Shown here in pieces: positions 22,735 through 35,033 of a stretch of 64,000 nucleotides of DNA. A model generated the notes under the pieces. The model saw only the letters and a program-made list of their open reading frames with translations, made no database searches and was not told the DNA's origin. This stretch comes from Andrena cerasifolii (lineage: Eukaryota > Arthropoda > Insecta > Hymenoptera > Andrenidae). The DNA lies in contig NW_027484973.1 of assembly GCF_050908995.1 (NCBI RefSeq), forward strand, positions 20,414 to 84,413. The letters are read 5' to 3'. A program made the position numbers and the translations under genes. Numbering within the stretch: position 1 is the first letter of the stretch; each line of letters opens with the position of its first letter.

Positions 22735-23825
22735 AGAGAGGTTGAGTAGTGAAGTTAGGAAACATGTCAATGAAACAATACTAATTTAGTATTTATTTAT
22801 ACATAGAACGATGCAATACTTTGTATAATCAATGTGCAAATTCAAAGCATACAATTTGAATAAGGTACATCACCGAAGTGTAACACGCCGATCGTAATGA
22901 AATTTATGAATGCTGTAATTCTTCTAAAAACATATGCCGCTTTTTTTTCATCTAACTATACATCAAATTATCTTTTATATCAACAAGAATTGTCTGTTTC
23001 AATAATAGTTTTGTACATGGTTTTCTTCGGAATTGTTATTCCACGGTTGTAAAAATTTATCAATATAAACCAGAGTTCAGTACTAACAATACTGATATTT
23101 GGGAATGTCCCATTAAACGATTTTATTTAGCTACGATCCTCTGTTTGTTTGTTTGTTGGATTCAAATCTGGAAACTCAATTTTAAACCACTTCCAACCAT
23201 CCAATTCCCTCGAAACGTTGCAGAGGTGCGTAGTTTGGTTGACAATACAAAATTATGAAAAAACTCCGAGTGGGTGAAAAAATTACCTAGTCACCAAGAA
23301 ATAATAACCCATAACAATAAATCAACCATTCTTCAAGCAAACTGTTAAACTACATACAGCAATAAGAGTAATGTAAATCCACAAACACTAAAAACTAGAA
23401 AAAGTATATTAAACAAATTATAATAAACGATTTTATGAAAAATGCATTAAAAACTAAAAAATATTTATTTTCTTATACTATAATTTCGATGGTGTATTTT
23501 CACATAAAATCGTGGAGCAATATATCTCGCAACAAATTCATTTCGACACTTGAGGCTATACTAAATTGATTCATATTCTGTTATGAAATATCCTGAACCA
23601 CGTTTTTATTTAAAGTTGAAAAACACCATCGAAATTGTAGCACAACACTAGAAGTATTTTTTAGTTGTTAGTGCCTTTTTGACGAAATCGTTTAACAGAA
23701 CATTTTTTTATATATTTTTTGTTTCTAATCAAGTTATAGTCATTACAATAAATCAATCCAATACCTGCAATCAACTACCTGTAAAAGAAAATTTGCAGTT
23801 TAGCGATATTTTTGTAAAAGGACTT
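22735..23825. other. AT-rich interior of transposon copy 2, no gene seen
   Basis: Duplicate of 16000-17090: AT-rich, stops in all frames, a TTTG microsatellite and the inverted repeat at 23478-23640. Nothing else seen. Confidence 0.8.
23478..23640. repeat. Long imperfect inverted repeat, copy 2
   Basis: Duplicate of 16743-16905, with arms built on AATTTCGATGGTGT and its reverse complement and a loop of about 82 bp. Confidence 0.75.
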
Positions 23826-23829
23826 AGTG

Positions 23830-24135
23830 CCGTGTTTCGACCCCAAATGCCCCACTGTGCGCCGCCGAACAGCCCAAATCCTCGCTGGTCGGGACCGGCG
23901 CGGCGTTGAGCTCGTATCGCGAGCAGAGCCCTAATTCTCAGTGTTCGTTTCTCGCTTCTTTTTAGCTGATAGGGGGAGCGAGATGGAACGCTTTGCCTGC
24001 GCGACGATCGCGCACGGAGAGGACGGAGTGTCAGGCGTCCGAAAGACGGAGCGAGACAAACAACATCTCGTCGTCTATCTCGCACCACCCTCGCTCGCTT
24101 TCAGTGCCTCTTGCTCGCTCTCGTTCCATGAGACA
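23830..24135. other. GC-rich segment in transposon copy 2
   Basis: Duplicate of 17095-17400, including the acceptor-like TTCTTTTTAG. No gene is supported. Confidence 0.35.
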
Positions 24136-24574
24136 ATACTGTAGTATCTTTTATTTGACTTTATCCAGATATTATCTTTGCCCATCTCTGTTCTCCAACT
24201 GCTTCGCCGTGATTCATTCAAGCCTCCTTGATGGAAAAATATTGATAGGGGAAATGCGGCAACAGCGCGATTCGACTCTCGATACGTCTCGGCAACTATG
24301 TCTTTCCTACATTTATCGGCTAGATTGGACTTCCACCGGTTTTGATGGTACAAGGCACGATTATACCATCAACGCCGGTGACGGAGAAACCTTGAAGCTT
24401 CATTCTGTCATTTTTCGGGCTGTCCTGAGTACACGATTCGTAAATTCATTATTATTTCAACGTACGGTGCTTATTAGCGTTCAAACGGACCAGACCACCC
24501 TGCACGAAAGTCTACTGAAGGCAACTAAACCCGCAAAAACGTCCACCGTGCCGATTCCAGGACGAAAGTTGTAA
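24128..24574 (+). pseudogene. 148-codon open frame of unknown nature, copy 2
   Basis: Identical in translation to the frame at 17393-17839, with ATG at 24128 and TAA at 24572-24574. Identity between the copies reflects recent duplication and is not evidence of selection. Product unrecognised. Confidence 0.3.
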
Positions 24575-24605
24575 TTTACGGTTTGCTTACTACATCGCGT
24601 ATACG
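24380..24605 (+). repeat. Internal duplication, unit A, copy 2
   Basis: Duplicate of 17645-17870, related to unit B at 24875-25081. Confidence 0.9.
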
Positions 24606-24823
24606 CAGGCCCGGCGGAACCATGCGCCGCACAAGGGCGCCAGCCGAATGGGACGCTAAAAAAACTAGATCGTACGCTTAATAATAAAGGAATCTAACAC
24701 CTCACATAAACTAAATATAAATGTAATTCTTTTAAACATATTAAATAGAAAACAAGTGCAAAAAATTGGGGACAACAAAAATTTTTTTGCACAAGGGCGC
24801 CAGCTAACCTCGCGTCGGCCCTG
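24606..24823. mobile_element. Nested 218-bp hAT-like miniature element, copy 2
   Basis: Duplicate of 17871-18088. Starts CAGGCCCGGCG, ends CGTCGGCCCTG, with imperfect 8-bp flanks CGTATACG and CCTACACG. It was carried along in the duplication and is not an independent insertion. Confidence 0.65.
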
Positions 24824-24874
24824 CCTACACGTCACGCTGGTGCTACATGGCTGCAGTGCACCATTAGCGCCACC

Positions 24875-25081
24875 AACGGAGAAGCCTTGAAGCTTCATTC
24901 GGACAGTTTTCGAGTCATAAATTCATTATTATTTCAAAATGGGGTGCTTATTAGCGTTCAAACGCACCAGACCACCCTGCACAGATGTGTACTGAAGGCA
25001 ACTGTACCCGCAAAAACTTCCTTCGGGCCGATTCCAGGACGAAAGTTGTAATTTACGATTTGCTTACTACACGCGTATACG
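24875..25081 (+). repeat. Internal duplication, unit B, copy 2
   Basis: Duplicate of 18140-18346. Confidence 0.9.
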
Positions 25082-25099
25082 TGCACGCTTTTCCTAGCT

Positions 25100-25119
25100 T
25101 GTGTGAGCGTACTCACACA
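25100..25119. repeat. Subterminal hairpin near right end, copy 2
   Basis: GTGTGAGCGTACTCACAC with loop CGTA, as at 18365-18384, 14 bp inside the right terminus. Confidence 0.75.
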
Positions 25120-25132
25120 TTCAAAGGCCCGC

Positions 25133-25145
25133 GGAGACGGCCCCC
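25133..25145 (-). repeat. Right terminal inverted repeat, copy 2
   Basis: GGAGACGGCCCCC, exact inverted match to 22321-22333, followed by TTAA. Confidence 0.93.
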
Positions 25146-25149
25146 TTAA
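25146..25149. repeat. TTAA target-site duplication, right, copy 2
   Basis: TTAA after the right terminus, continuing as ACTTGTAATTACGAGG exactly as after copy 1. Confidence 0.92.
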
Positions 25150-25680
25150 ACTTGTAATTACGAGGCGCAGGCCTTTCAAGATGCGTTAGAAAATTCTGCG
25201 TCTCTTCGTTAAGCAGTCACTGTCTCGAAACACCTGCGCCACTTCTCGCTCCTTGATTTGCTCTCCGGAGACGTGACTTTGTGCCATCTCTTTCGACGGC
25301 AAGTTTGCCTGTTACAAAGCCCAATGTTGTGCATTCTGAAAATTTTCGCCAGATTTTGGCCAATATATCAGGAGAACATGAAGTGGAAAGAGGTATACTA
25401 AATTTCTGCTTCAAAGGCATCGCCTTAAAGTTGCAATTAAGAGGCGCAGGCCTTTCAAGAGGCGTTCGAAAATTCTGCGTCTCTTCGTTAAACAGTCACT
25501 GTCTCGAAACACTTGCGCCACTTCTCGCTCTTTGATTTGCTCTCCGGAGACGTTACTTTGTGCCATCTCTTTCGACGGCATGTTCTCCTGTTACAAAGCC
25601 CAATTTTGTGCATTCTGAAAATTTTCGCCAGATTTTGGCCAATATATCAGGAGAACATGAAGTGGAAAGAGGTATACTAA
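25146..25680 (+). repeat. 279-bp satellite array, block V (duplicated right flank)
   Basis: Matches 18411-18945 at an offset of 6735, including TTTGCCTGTTAC, AAATTTCTGCTTC and the CTTGATTTGCTCTCC variant. The match stops at about 25680, where the unit has lost 12 bases (GGTATACTAAATGGCATCG in place of the longer standard form). Beyond that point the units belong to another subfamily. Confidence 0.93.
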
Positions 25681-28600
25681 ATGGCATCGCCTTAAAGTTG
25701 CAAATCAGAGGCGCAGGCCTTTCAAGAGGCGTTCGAAAATTCTGCGTGTCTTCGTTAAACAGTCACTGTCTCGAAACATCTGCGCCACTTCTCGCTCTTT
25801 GATTTGCTCTCCGGAGACGTTACTTTGTGACATCTCTTTCGACGGCATGTTCTCCTGTTACAAAGCCCAATGTTGTGCATTCTGAAAATTTTCGCTAGAT
25901 TTTGGCCAATATATCAGGAGAACATGAAGTGGAAAGAGGTATACTAAATTTCAGCTTCAAAGGCATCGCTTAAAAGTATCAAATCACAGGCGCAGGCCTT
26001 TCAAGAGGCGTTCGAAAATTGTGCGACTCTTCGTTAAACAGTCCCTGTCTCGAAACATCTGCGTCACATCTCGCTCATTGATTTGCCCTCCGGAGACGTT
26101 ACTTTGTGCCATCTCTTTCGACGGCATGTTCTCCTGTTACAAAGCTCAATTTTGTGTATTCTCGAAATTTTCGCCAGATTTTGGCCAATATATCAGGAGA
26201 AAATGAAGTGGAAAGAGGTATACTAAATTTCAGCTTCAAAGGCATCGCCTTAAAGTTGCAAATCAGAGGCGCAGGCCTTCCAAGAGGCGTTCGAAAATTC
26301 TGCGTGTCTTCGTTAAACAGTCACTGTCTCGAAATATCTGCGCCACTTCTCGCTCTTTGATTTGCTCTCCGGAGACGTTACATTGTGCCATCTCTTTCGA
26401 CGGCATGTTCTCCTGTTACAAAGCCCAATTTTGTGTATTCTCGAAATTTTCGCCAGATTTTGGCCAATATATCAGGAGAAAATGAAGTGGAAAGAGGTAT
26501 ACTAAATTTCAGCTTCAAAGGCATCGCCTTAAAGTTGCAATTAAGAGGCGCAGGCCTTTCAAGAGGCTTTCGAAAATTCTGCATCTCTTCGTTAATCAGT
26601 AACTGTCTCGAAACATCTGCGCCACATCTCGCTCTTTGATTTGCTCTCCGGAGACGTTACTTTGTGCCATCACTTTCGACGGCATGTTCTCATGTTACAA
26701 AGCCCAATTCTGTGCATTCTGAAAATTTTCGCTAGATTGTGGCCAATATATCAGGAAAACATGAAGTGGAAAGAGGTATACTAAATTTCAGCTTCAAAGG
26801 CATCGCTTAAAAGTATCAAATCAGAGGCGCAGGCCTTTCAAGAGGCGTTCGAAAATTGTGCGACTCTTCGTTAAACAGTCCCTGTCTCGAAACATCTGCG
26901 CCACTTCTCGCTCATTGATTTGCCCTCCGGAGACGTTTACTTTGTGCCATCTCTTTCGACGGCATGTTCTCATGTTACAAAGCCCAATTCTGTGCATTCT
27001 CGAAATATTCGCCAGATTTTGGCCAATATATCAGGAGAAAATGAAGTGGAAAGAGGTATACTAAATTTCAGCTTCAAGGCATCGCTTAAAAGTATCAAAT
27101 CAGAGGCGCAGGCCTTTCAAGAGGCGTTCGAAAATTGTGCGACTCTTCGTTAAACAGTCCCTGTCTCGAAACATCTGCGCCACTTCTCGCTCATTGATTT
27201 GCCCTCCGGAGACGTTACTTTGTGCCATCTCTTTCGACGGCATGTTCTCCTGTTACAAAGCCCCAATGTTGTGCATTCTGAAAATTTTCGCTAGATTTTG
27301 GCCATTATATCAGGAGAACATGAAGTGGAAAGAGGTATACTAAATTTCAGCTTCAAAGGCATCGCCTTAAAGTTGCAATTAAGAGGCGCAGGCCTTTCAA
27401 GAGGCTTTCGAAAATTCTGCGTCTCTTCGTTAATCAGTAACTGTCTCGAAACATCTGCGCCACATCTCGCTCTTTGATTTGCTCTCCGGAGACGTTACTT
27501 TGTGCCATCACTTTCGACGGCATGTTCTCCTGTTACAAAGCCCAATTTCTGTGCATTCTGAAAATTTTCGCTAGATTTTGGCCAATATATCAGGAAAACA
27601 TGAAGTGGAAAGAGGTATACTAAATTTCAGCTTCAAAGGCATCGCCTTAAAGTTGCAATTAAGAGGCGCAGGCCTTTCCAAGAGGCGTTCGAAAATTGTG
27701 CGACTCTTCGTTAAACAGTCCCTGTCTCGAAACATCTGCGCCACTTCTCGCTCATTGATTTGCCCTCCGGAGACGTTACTTTGTGCCATCTCTTTCGACG
27801 GCATGTTCTCCTGTTACAAAGCCCAATTCTGTGCATTCTGAAAATTTTTGCCAGATTTTGGCCAATATATCAGGCGAACATGAAGTGGAAAGAGGTATAC
27901 TAAATTTCAGCTTCAAGGGCATCGCCTTAAAGTTGCAATTAAGAGGCGCAGGTCTTTCAAGAGGCTTTCGAAAATTATGCGTCTCTTCGTGAAACAGACA
28001 CTGTCTCGAAACACCTGCGCCACTTCTCGCTCTTTGATTTGCTCTCCGGAGATGTTACTTTGTGCCATCTCTTTCGACGGCATGTTCTCATGTTACAAAG
28101 CCCAATTCTGTGTATTCTGAAAATTTTCGCTAGATTTTGGCCAATATATCAGGAAAACATGAAGTGGAAAGAGGTATACTAAATTTCAGCTTCAAAGGCA
28201 TCGCTTAAAAGTATCAAATCAGAGGCGCAGGCCTTTCAAGAGGCGTTCGAAAATCGTGCGACTCTTCGTTAAACAGTCCCTGTCTCGAAACATCTGCGCC
28301 ACTTCTCGCTCATTGATTTGCCCTCCGGAGACGTTACTTTGTGCCATCTCTTTCGACGGCATGTTCTCCTGTTACAAAGCCCAATTTTGTGTATTCTCGA
28401 AATTTTCGCCAGATTTTGGCCAATATATCAGGAGAAAATGAAGTGGAAAGAGGTATACTAAATTTCAGCTTCAAAGGCATCGCTTAAAAGTATCAAATCA
28501 GAGGCGCAGTCCTTTCAAGAGGCTTTCGAAAATTCTGCGTCTCTTCGTTAATCAGTAACTGTCTCGAAACATCTGCGCCACATCTCGCTCTTTGATTTGC

Positions 28601-30014
28601 TCTCCGGAGACGTTACTTTGTGCCATCACTTTCGACGGCATGTTCTCATGTTACAAAGCCCAATTCTGTGCATTCTCGAAATATTCGCCAGATTTTGGCC
28701 AATATATCAGGAGAAAATGAAGTGGAAAGAGGTATACTAAATTTCAGCTTCAAAGGCATCGCCTTAAAGTTGCAATTAAGAGGCGCAGGTCTTTCAAGAG
28801 GCTTTCGAAAATTATGCGTCTCTTCGTGAAACAGACACTGTCTCGAAACACCTGCGCCACTTCTCGCTCTTTGATTTGCTCTCCGGAGATGTTACTTTGT
28901 GCCATCTCTTTCGACGGCATGTTCTCATGTTACAAAGCCCAATTCTGTGTATTCTGAAAATTTTCGCTAGATTTTGGCCAATATATCAGGAAAACATGAA
29001 GTGGAAAGAGGTATACTAAATTTCAGCTTCAAAGGCATCGCTTAAAAGTATCAAATCAGAGGCGCAGGCCTTTCAAGAGGCGTTCGAAAATCGTGCGACT
29101 CTTCGTTAAACAGTCCCTGTCTCGAAACATCTGCGCCACTTCTCGCTCATTGATTTGCCCTCCGGAGACGTTACTTTGTGCCATCTCTTTCGACGGCATG
29201 TTCTCCTGTTACAAAGCCCAATTTTGTGTATTCTCGAAATTTTCGCCAGATTTTGGCCAATATATCAGGAGAAAATGAAGTGGAAAGAGGTATACTAAAT
29301 TTCAGCTTCAAAGGCATCGCTTAAAAGTATCAAATCAGAGGCGCAGTCCTTTCAAGAGGCGTTCGAAAATTGTGCGACTCTTCGTTAAACAGTCCCTGTC
29401 TCGAAACATCTGCGCCACTTCTCGCTCATTGATTTGCCCTCCGGAGACGTTACTTTGTGCCATCTCTTTCGACGGCATGTTCTCCTGTTACAAAGCCCAA
29501 TGTTGTGCATTCTGAAAATTTTCGCTAGATTTTGGCCAATATATCAGGAGAACATGAAGTGGAAAGAGGTATACTAAATTTCAGCTTCAAAGGCATCGCC
29601 TTAAAGTTGCAATTAAGAGGCGCAGGCCTTTCAAGAGGCGTTCGAAAATTCTGCGTGTCTTCGTTAAACAGTCACTGTCTCGAAATATCTGCGCCACTTC
29701 TCGCTCTTTGATTTGCTCTCCGGAGACGTTACTTTGTGCCATCTCTTTCGACGACATGTTCTCCTGTTACAAAGCCCAATGTTGTGCATTCTGAAAATTT
29801 TCGCTAGATTTTGGCCATTATATCAGGAGAACATGAAGTGGAAAGAGGTATACTAAATTTCAGCTTCAAAGGCATCGCCTTAAAGTTGCAATTAAGAGGC
29901 GCAGGCCTTTCAAGAGGCTTTCGAAAATTCTGCGTCTCTTCGTTAATCAGTAACTGTCTCGAAACATCTGCGCCACATCTCGCTCTTTGATTTGCTCTCC
30001 GGAGACGTTACTTT
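25681..30014 (+). repeat. 279-bp satellite array, block VI (second subfamily)
   Basis: New diagnostic variants appear and alternate here: GATTTGCCCTCCGG with CTCATTG, CTGCGTGTCTTCG, GTGTATTCTCGAAA, GCTTAAAAGTATCAAATC and CATCACTTTCGACGG. A cluster of small indels falls at 26.9-27.7 kb: GACGTTTACT near 26936, CTTCAAGGCATC near 27076, GCCCCAATG near 27262, CCAATTTCTG near 27546 and TTTCCAAGAGG near 27678. Segment 28070-28500 is repeated nearly exactly at 28907-29337, an offset of 837 or three monomers. Confidence 0.94.
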
Positions 30015-33000
30015 GTGCCATCTCTTTCGACGGCATGTTTTCCTGTTACAAAGCCCAATTCTGTGCATTCTGAAAATTTCGCCAGATTTTGGCCAATATA
30101 TCAGGAGAAAATGAAGTGGAAAGAGGTATACTAAATTTCAGCTTCAAAGGCATCGCCTTAAAGTTGCAAATAATAGCCGCAGGCCTTTCAAGAGGCGTTC
30201 GAAAATTCTGCGTCTCTTCGTTAATCAGTCACTGTCTCGAAACATCTGCGCCACATCTCGCTCTTTGATTTGCTCTCCGGAGATGTTACTTTGTGCCATC
30301 TCTTTCGACGGCATGTTCTCCTGTTACAAAGCCCAATTCTGTGCATTCTGAAAATTTTCGCCAGATTTTGGCCAATATATCAGGAGAACATGAAGTGGAA
30401 AGAGGTATACTAAATTTCAGCTTCAAAGGCATCGCCTTAAACTTGCAATTAAGAGGCGCAGGCCATTCAGGAGGCGATCGAAAATTCTGCGTCTCTTCGT
30501 GAAACAGTCACTGTCTCGAAACATCTGCGCCACATCTCGCTCTTTGATTTGCTCTCCGGAGACGTTACTTTGTGCCATCTCTTTCGACGGCATGTTCTCC
30601 TGTTACAAAGCCCAATTTTGAGCATTCTCGAAATTTTCGACAGATTTTGGCCAATATATCAGGAGAAAATGAAGTGGAAAGAGGTATACTAAATTTCAGC
30701 TTCAAAGGCACCGCATTAAAGTTGCAAATCAGAGGCGCAGGCCTTTCAAGAGGCGTTCGAAAATTCTGCGTGTCTTCGTTAAACAGTCACTGTCTCGAAA
30801 CATCTGCGTCACTTCTCGCTCATTGATTTGCCCTCCGGAGACGTTACTTTGTGCCATCTCTTTCGACGGCATGTTCTCCTGTTACAAAGCCCAATTTTGT
30901 GTATTCTCGAAATTTTCGCCAGATTTTGGCCAATAAATCAGGAGTAAATGAAGTGGAAAGAGGTATACTAAATTTCAGCTTCAAAGGCATCGCCTTAAAG
31001 TTGCACATAAGAGGCGCAGGCCTTTCAAGAGGCGTTCGAAAATTCTGCGTCTCTTCGTTATTCAGTCACTGTCTCGAAACATCTGCGCCACATCTCGCTC
31101 TTTGATTTGTTTTCCGGAGACGTTACTTTGTGCCATCTCTTTCGACGGCATGTTCTCCTGTTACAAAGCCCAATTCTGTGCATTCTGAAAATTTTCGCCA
31201 GATTTTGGCCAATATATCAGGAGAACATGAAGTGGAAAGAGGTATACTAACCTTCAGCTTCAAAGGCATCGCCCAAACCTTGCAATTAAGAGGCGCAGGC
31301 CTTTCAAGAGGCTTTCGAAAATTCTGCGTCTCTTCCTGAATCAGTCACTGTCTCGAAACATCTGCGCCACATCTCGCTCTTTGATTTGCTCTCCGGAGAC
31401 GTTACTTTGTGCCACCTCTTTCGACGGCAGGTTCTCCTGTTACAAAGCTCAATTTTGTGTATTCTCGAAATTTTCGCCAGATTTTGGCCAATATATCAGG
31501 AGAAAATGAAGTGGAAAGAGGTATACTAAATTTCAGCTTCAAAGGCATCGCCTTAAAGTTGCAAATAATAGGCGCAGGCCTTTCAAGAGGCGTTCGAAAA
31601 TTCTGCGTCTCTTCGTTAATCAGTCACTGTCTCGAAACATCTGCGCCACATCTCGCTCTTTGATTTGCCCTCCGGAGACGTTACTTTGTGCCATCTCTTT
31701 CGACGGCATGTTCTCCTGTTACAAAGCCCAATTCTGTGCATTCTGAAAATTTCGCCAGATTTTGGCCAATATATCAGGAGAAAATGAAGTGGAAAGAGGT
31801 ATACTAAATTTCAGCTTCAAAGGCATCGCCTTAAAGTTGCAAATAATAGCCGCAGGCCTTTCAAGAGGCGTTCGAAAATTCTGCGTCTCTTCGTTAATCA
31901 GTCACTGTCTCGAAACATCTGCGCCACATCTCGCTCTTTGATTTGCTCTCCGGAGATGTTACTTTGTGCCATCTCTTTCGACGGCATGTTCTCCTGTTAC
32001 AAAGCCCAATTCTGTGCATTCTGAAAATTTTCGCCAGATTTTGGCCAATATATCAGGAGAACATGAAGTGGAAAGAGGTATACTAAATTTCAGCTTCAAA
32101 GGCATCGCCTTAAACTTGCAATTAAGAGGCGCAGGCCATTCAGGAGGCGATCGAAAATTCTGCGTCTCTTCGTGAAACAGTCACTGTCTCGAAACATCTG
32201 CGCCACATCTCGCTCTTTGATTTGCTCTCCGGAGACGTTACTTTGTGCCATCTCTTTCGACGGCATGTTCTCCTGTTACAAAGCCCAATTTTGAGCATTC
32301 TCGAAATTTTCGACAGATTTTGGCCAATATATCAGGAGAAAATGAAGTGGAAAGAGGTATACTAAATTTCAGCTTCAAAGGCACCGCATTAAAGTTGCAA
32401 ATCAGAGGCGCAGGCCTTTTAAGAGGCGTTCGAAAATTCTGCGTGTCTTCGTTAAACAGTCACTGTCTCGAAACATCTGCGTCACTTCTCGCTCATTGAT
32501 TTGCCCTCCGGAGACGTTACTTTGTGCCATCTCTTTCGACGGCATGTTCTCCTGTTACAAAGCCCAATTTTGTGTATTCTCGAAATTTTCGCCAGATTTT
32601 GGCCAATAAATCAGGAGTAAATGAAGTGGAAAGAGGTATACTAAATTTCAGCTTCAAAGGCATCGCCTTAAAGTTGCACATAAGAGGCGCAGGCCTTTCA
32701 AGAGGCGTTCGAAAATTCTGCGTCTCTTCGTTATTCAGTCACTGTCTCGAAACATCTGCGCCACATCTCGCTCTTTGATTTGTTTTCCGGAGACGTTACT
32801 TTGTGCCATCTCTTTCGACGGCATGTTCTCCTGTTACAAAGCCCAATTCTGTGCATTCTGAAAATTTTCGCCAGATTTTGGCCAATATATCAGGAGAACA
32901 TGAAGTGGAAAGAGGTATACTAACCTTCAGCTTCAAAGGCATCGCCCAAACCTTGCAATTAAGAGGCGCAGGCCTTTCAAGAGGCTTTCGAAAATTCTGC

Positions 33001-35033
33001 GTCTCTTCCTGAATCAGTCACTGTCTCGAAACATCTGCGCCACATCTCGCTCTTTGATTTGCTCTCCGGAGACGTTACTTTGTGCCACCTCTTTCGACGG
33101 CAGGTTCTCCTGTTACAAAGCTCAATTTTGTGTATTCTCGAAATTTTCGCCAGATTTTGGCCAATATATCAGGAGAAAATGAAGTGGAAAGAGGTATACT
33201 AAATTTCAGCTTCAAAGGCATCGCCTTAAAGTTGCAAATAATAGGCGCAGGCCTTTCAAGAGGCGTTCGAAAATTCTGCGTCTCTTCGTTAATCAGTCAC
33301 TGTCTCGAAACATCTGCGCCACATCTCGCTCTTTGATTTGCCCTCCGGAGACGTTACTTTGTGCCATCTCTTTCGACGGCATGTTCTCCTGTTACAAAGC
33401 CCAATTCTGTGCATTCTGAAAATTTCGCCAGATTTTGGCCAATATATCAGGAGAAAATGAAGTGGAAAGAGGTATACTAAATTTCAGCTTCAAAGGCATC
33501 GCCTTAAAGTTGCAAATAATAGCCGCAGGCCTTTCAAGAGGCGTTCGAAAATTCTGCGTCTCTTCGTTAATCAGTCACTGTCTCGAAACATCTGCGCCAC
33601 ATCTCGCTCTTTGATTTGCTCTCCGGAGATGTTACTTTGTGCCATCTCTTTCGACGGCATGTTCTCCTGTTACAAAGCCCAATTCTGTGCATTCTGAAAA
33701 TTTTCGCCAGATTTTGGCCAATATATCAGGAGAACATGAAGTGGAAAGAGGTATACTAAATTTCAGCTTCAAAGGCATCGCCTTAAACTTGCAATTAAGA
33801 GGCGCAGGCCATTCAGGAGGCGATCGAAAATTCTGCGTCTCTTCGTGAAACAGTCACTGTCTCGAAACATCTGCGCCACATCTCGCTCTTTGATTTGCTC
33901 TCCGGAGACGTTACTTTGTGCCATCTCTTTCGACGGCATGTTCTCCTGTTACAAAGCCCAATTTTGAGCATTCTCGAAATTTTCGACAGATTTTGGCCAA
34001 TATATCAGGAGAAAATGAAGTGGAAAGAGGTATACTAAATTTCAGCTTCAAAGGCACCGCATTAAAGTTGCAAATCAGAGGCGCAGGCCTTTCAAGAGGC
34101 GTTCGAAAATTCTGCGTGTCTTCGTTAAACAGTCACTGTCTCGAAACATCTGCGCCACTTCTCGCTCATTGATTTGCCCTCCGGAGACGTTACTTTGTGC
34201 CATCTCTTTCGACGGCATGTTCTCCTGTTACAAAGCCCAATTTTGTGTATTCTCGAAATTTTCGCCAGATTTTGGCCAATAAATCAGGAGTAAATGAAGT
34301 GGAAAGAGGTATACTAAATTTCAGCTTCAAAGGCATCGCCTTAAAGTTGCACATAAGAGGCGCAGGCCTTTCAAGAGGCGTTCGAAAATTCTGCGTCTCT
34401 TCGTTATTCAGTCACTGTCTCGAAACATCTGCGCCACATCTCGCTCTTTGATTTGTTTTCCGGAGACGTTACTTTGTGCCATCTCTTTCGACGGCATGTT
34501 CTCCTGTTACAAAGCCCAATTCTGTGCATTCTGAAAATTTTCGCCAGATTTTGGCCAATATATCAGGTGAACATGAAGTGGAAAGAGGTATACTAACCTT
34601 CAGCTTCAAAGGCATCGCCCAAACCTTGCAATTAAGAGGCGCAGGCCTTTCAAGAGGATTTCGAAAATTCTGCGTCTCTTCCTGAATCTGTCACTGTCTC
34701 GAAACATCTGCGCCACATCTCGCTCTTTGATTTGCTCTCCGGAGACGTTACTTTGTGCCACCTCTTTCGACGGCAGGTTCTCCTGTTACAAAGCTCAATT
34801 TTGTGTATTCTCGAAATTTTCGCCAGATTTTGGCCAATATATCAGGAGAAAATGAAGTGGAAAGAGGTATACTAAATTTCAGCTTCAAAGGCATCGCCTT
34901 AAAGTTGCAAATAATAGGCGCAGGCCTTTCAAGAGGCGTTCGAAAATTCTGCGTCTCTTCGTTAATCAGTCACTGTCTCGAAACATCTGCGCCACATCTC
35001 GCTCTTTGATTTGCTCTCCGGAGATGTTACTTT
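30015..35033 (+). repeat. Three tandem copies of a 1673-bp six-monomer higher-order repeat
   Basis: Six distinguishable monomers recur in strict order in 30015-31687, 31688-33360 and 33361-35033. In order: a 278-bp unit with CTGAAAATTTCGCC (one T short); one with GGCCATTCAGGAGGCGATCG; one with TTTTGAGCATTCTCG and GGCACCGCATTAAAG; one with AATAAATCAGGAGTAAATG; one with TACTAACCTTCAGC and GCCCAAACCTTGC; one with GCCACCTCTTTCGACGGCAGG. The single missing base in the first monomer explains 1673 rather than 1674. Copies differ at only a few sites, for example CCTTTTAAGAGG near 32419 and CAGGTGAACATG near 34566. This is classic higher-order satellite organisation produced by recent unequal exchange. 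Confidence 0.96.

Larger units (their letters stand above)
22321..25145. mobile_element. 2825-bp TTAA-type DNA transposon, copy 2
   Basis: Same length, orientation, ends and internal features as copy 1, 6735 bp downstream. I found no base difference in the segments I compared, and every open frame translates identically, although I did not verify all 2825 bases. Removing the element plus one TTAA restores the monomer register exactly (22173 to 25281 minus 2829 is 279). The right flank also matches that of copy 1, including the unusual ACTTGTAATTACGAGG monomer and the TTTGCCTG variant downstream. It therefore arose by duplication of a satellite segment already carrying the element, not by a second transposition. 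Superfamily assignment is as for copy 1: TTAA class, Kolobok-like more than piggyBac, with no transposase. Confidence 0.93.
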
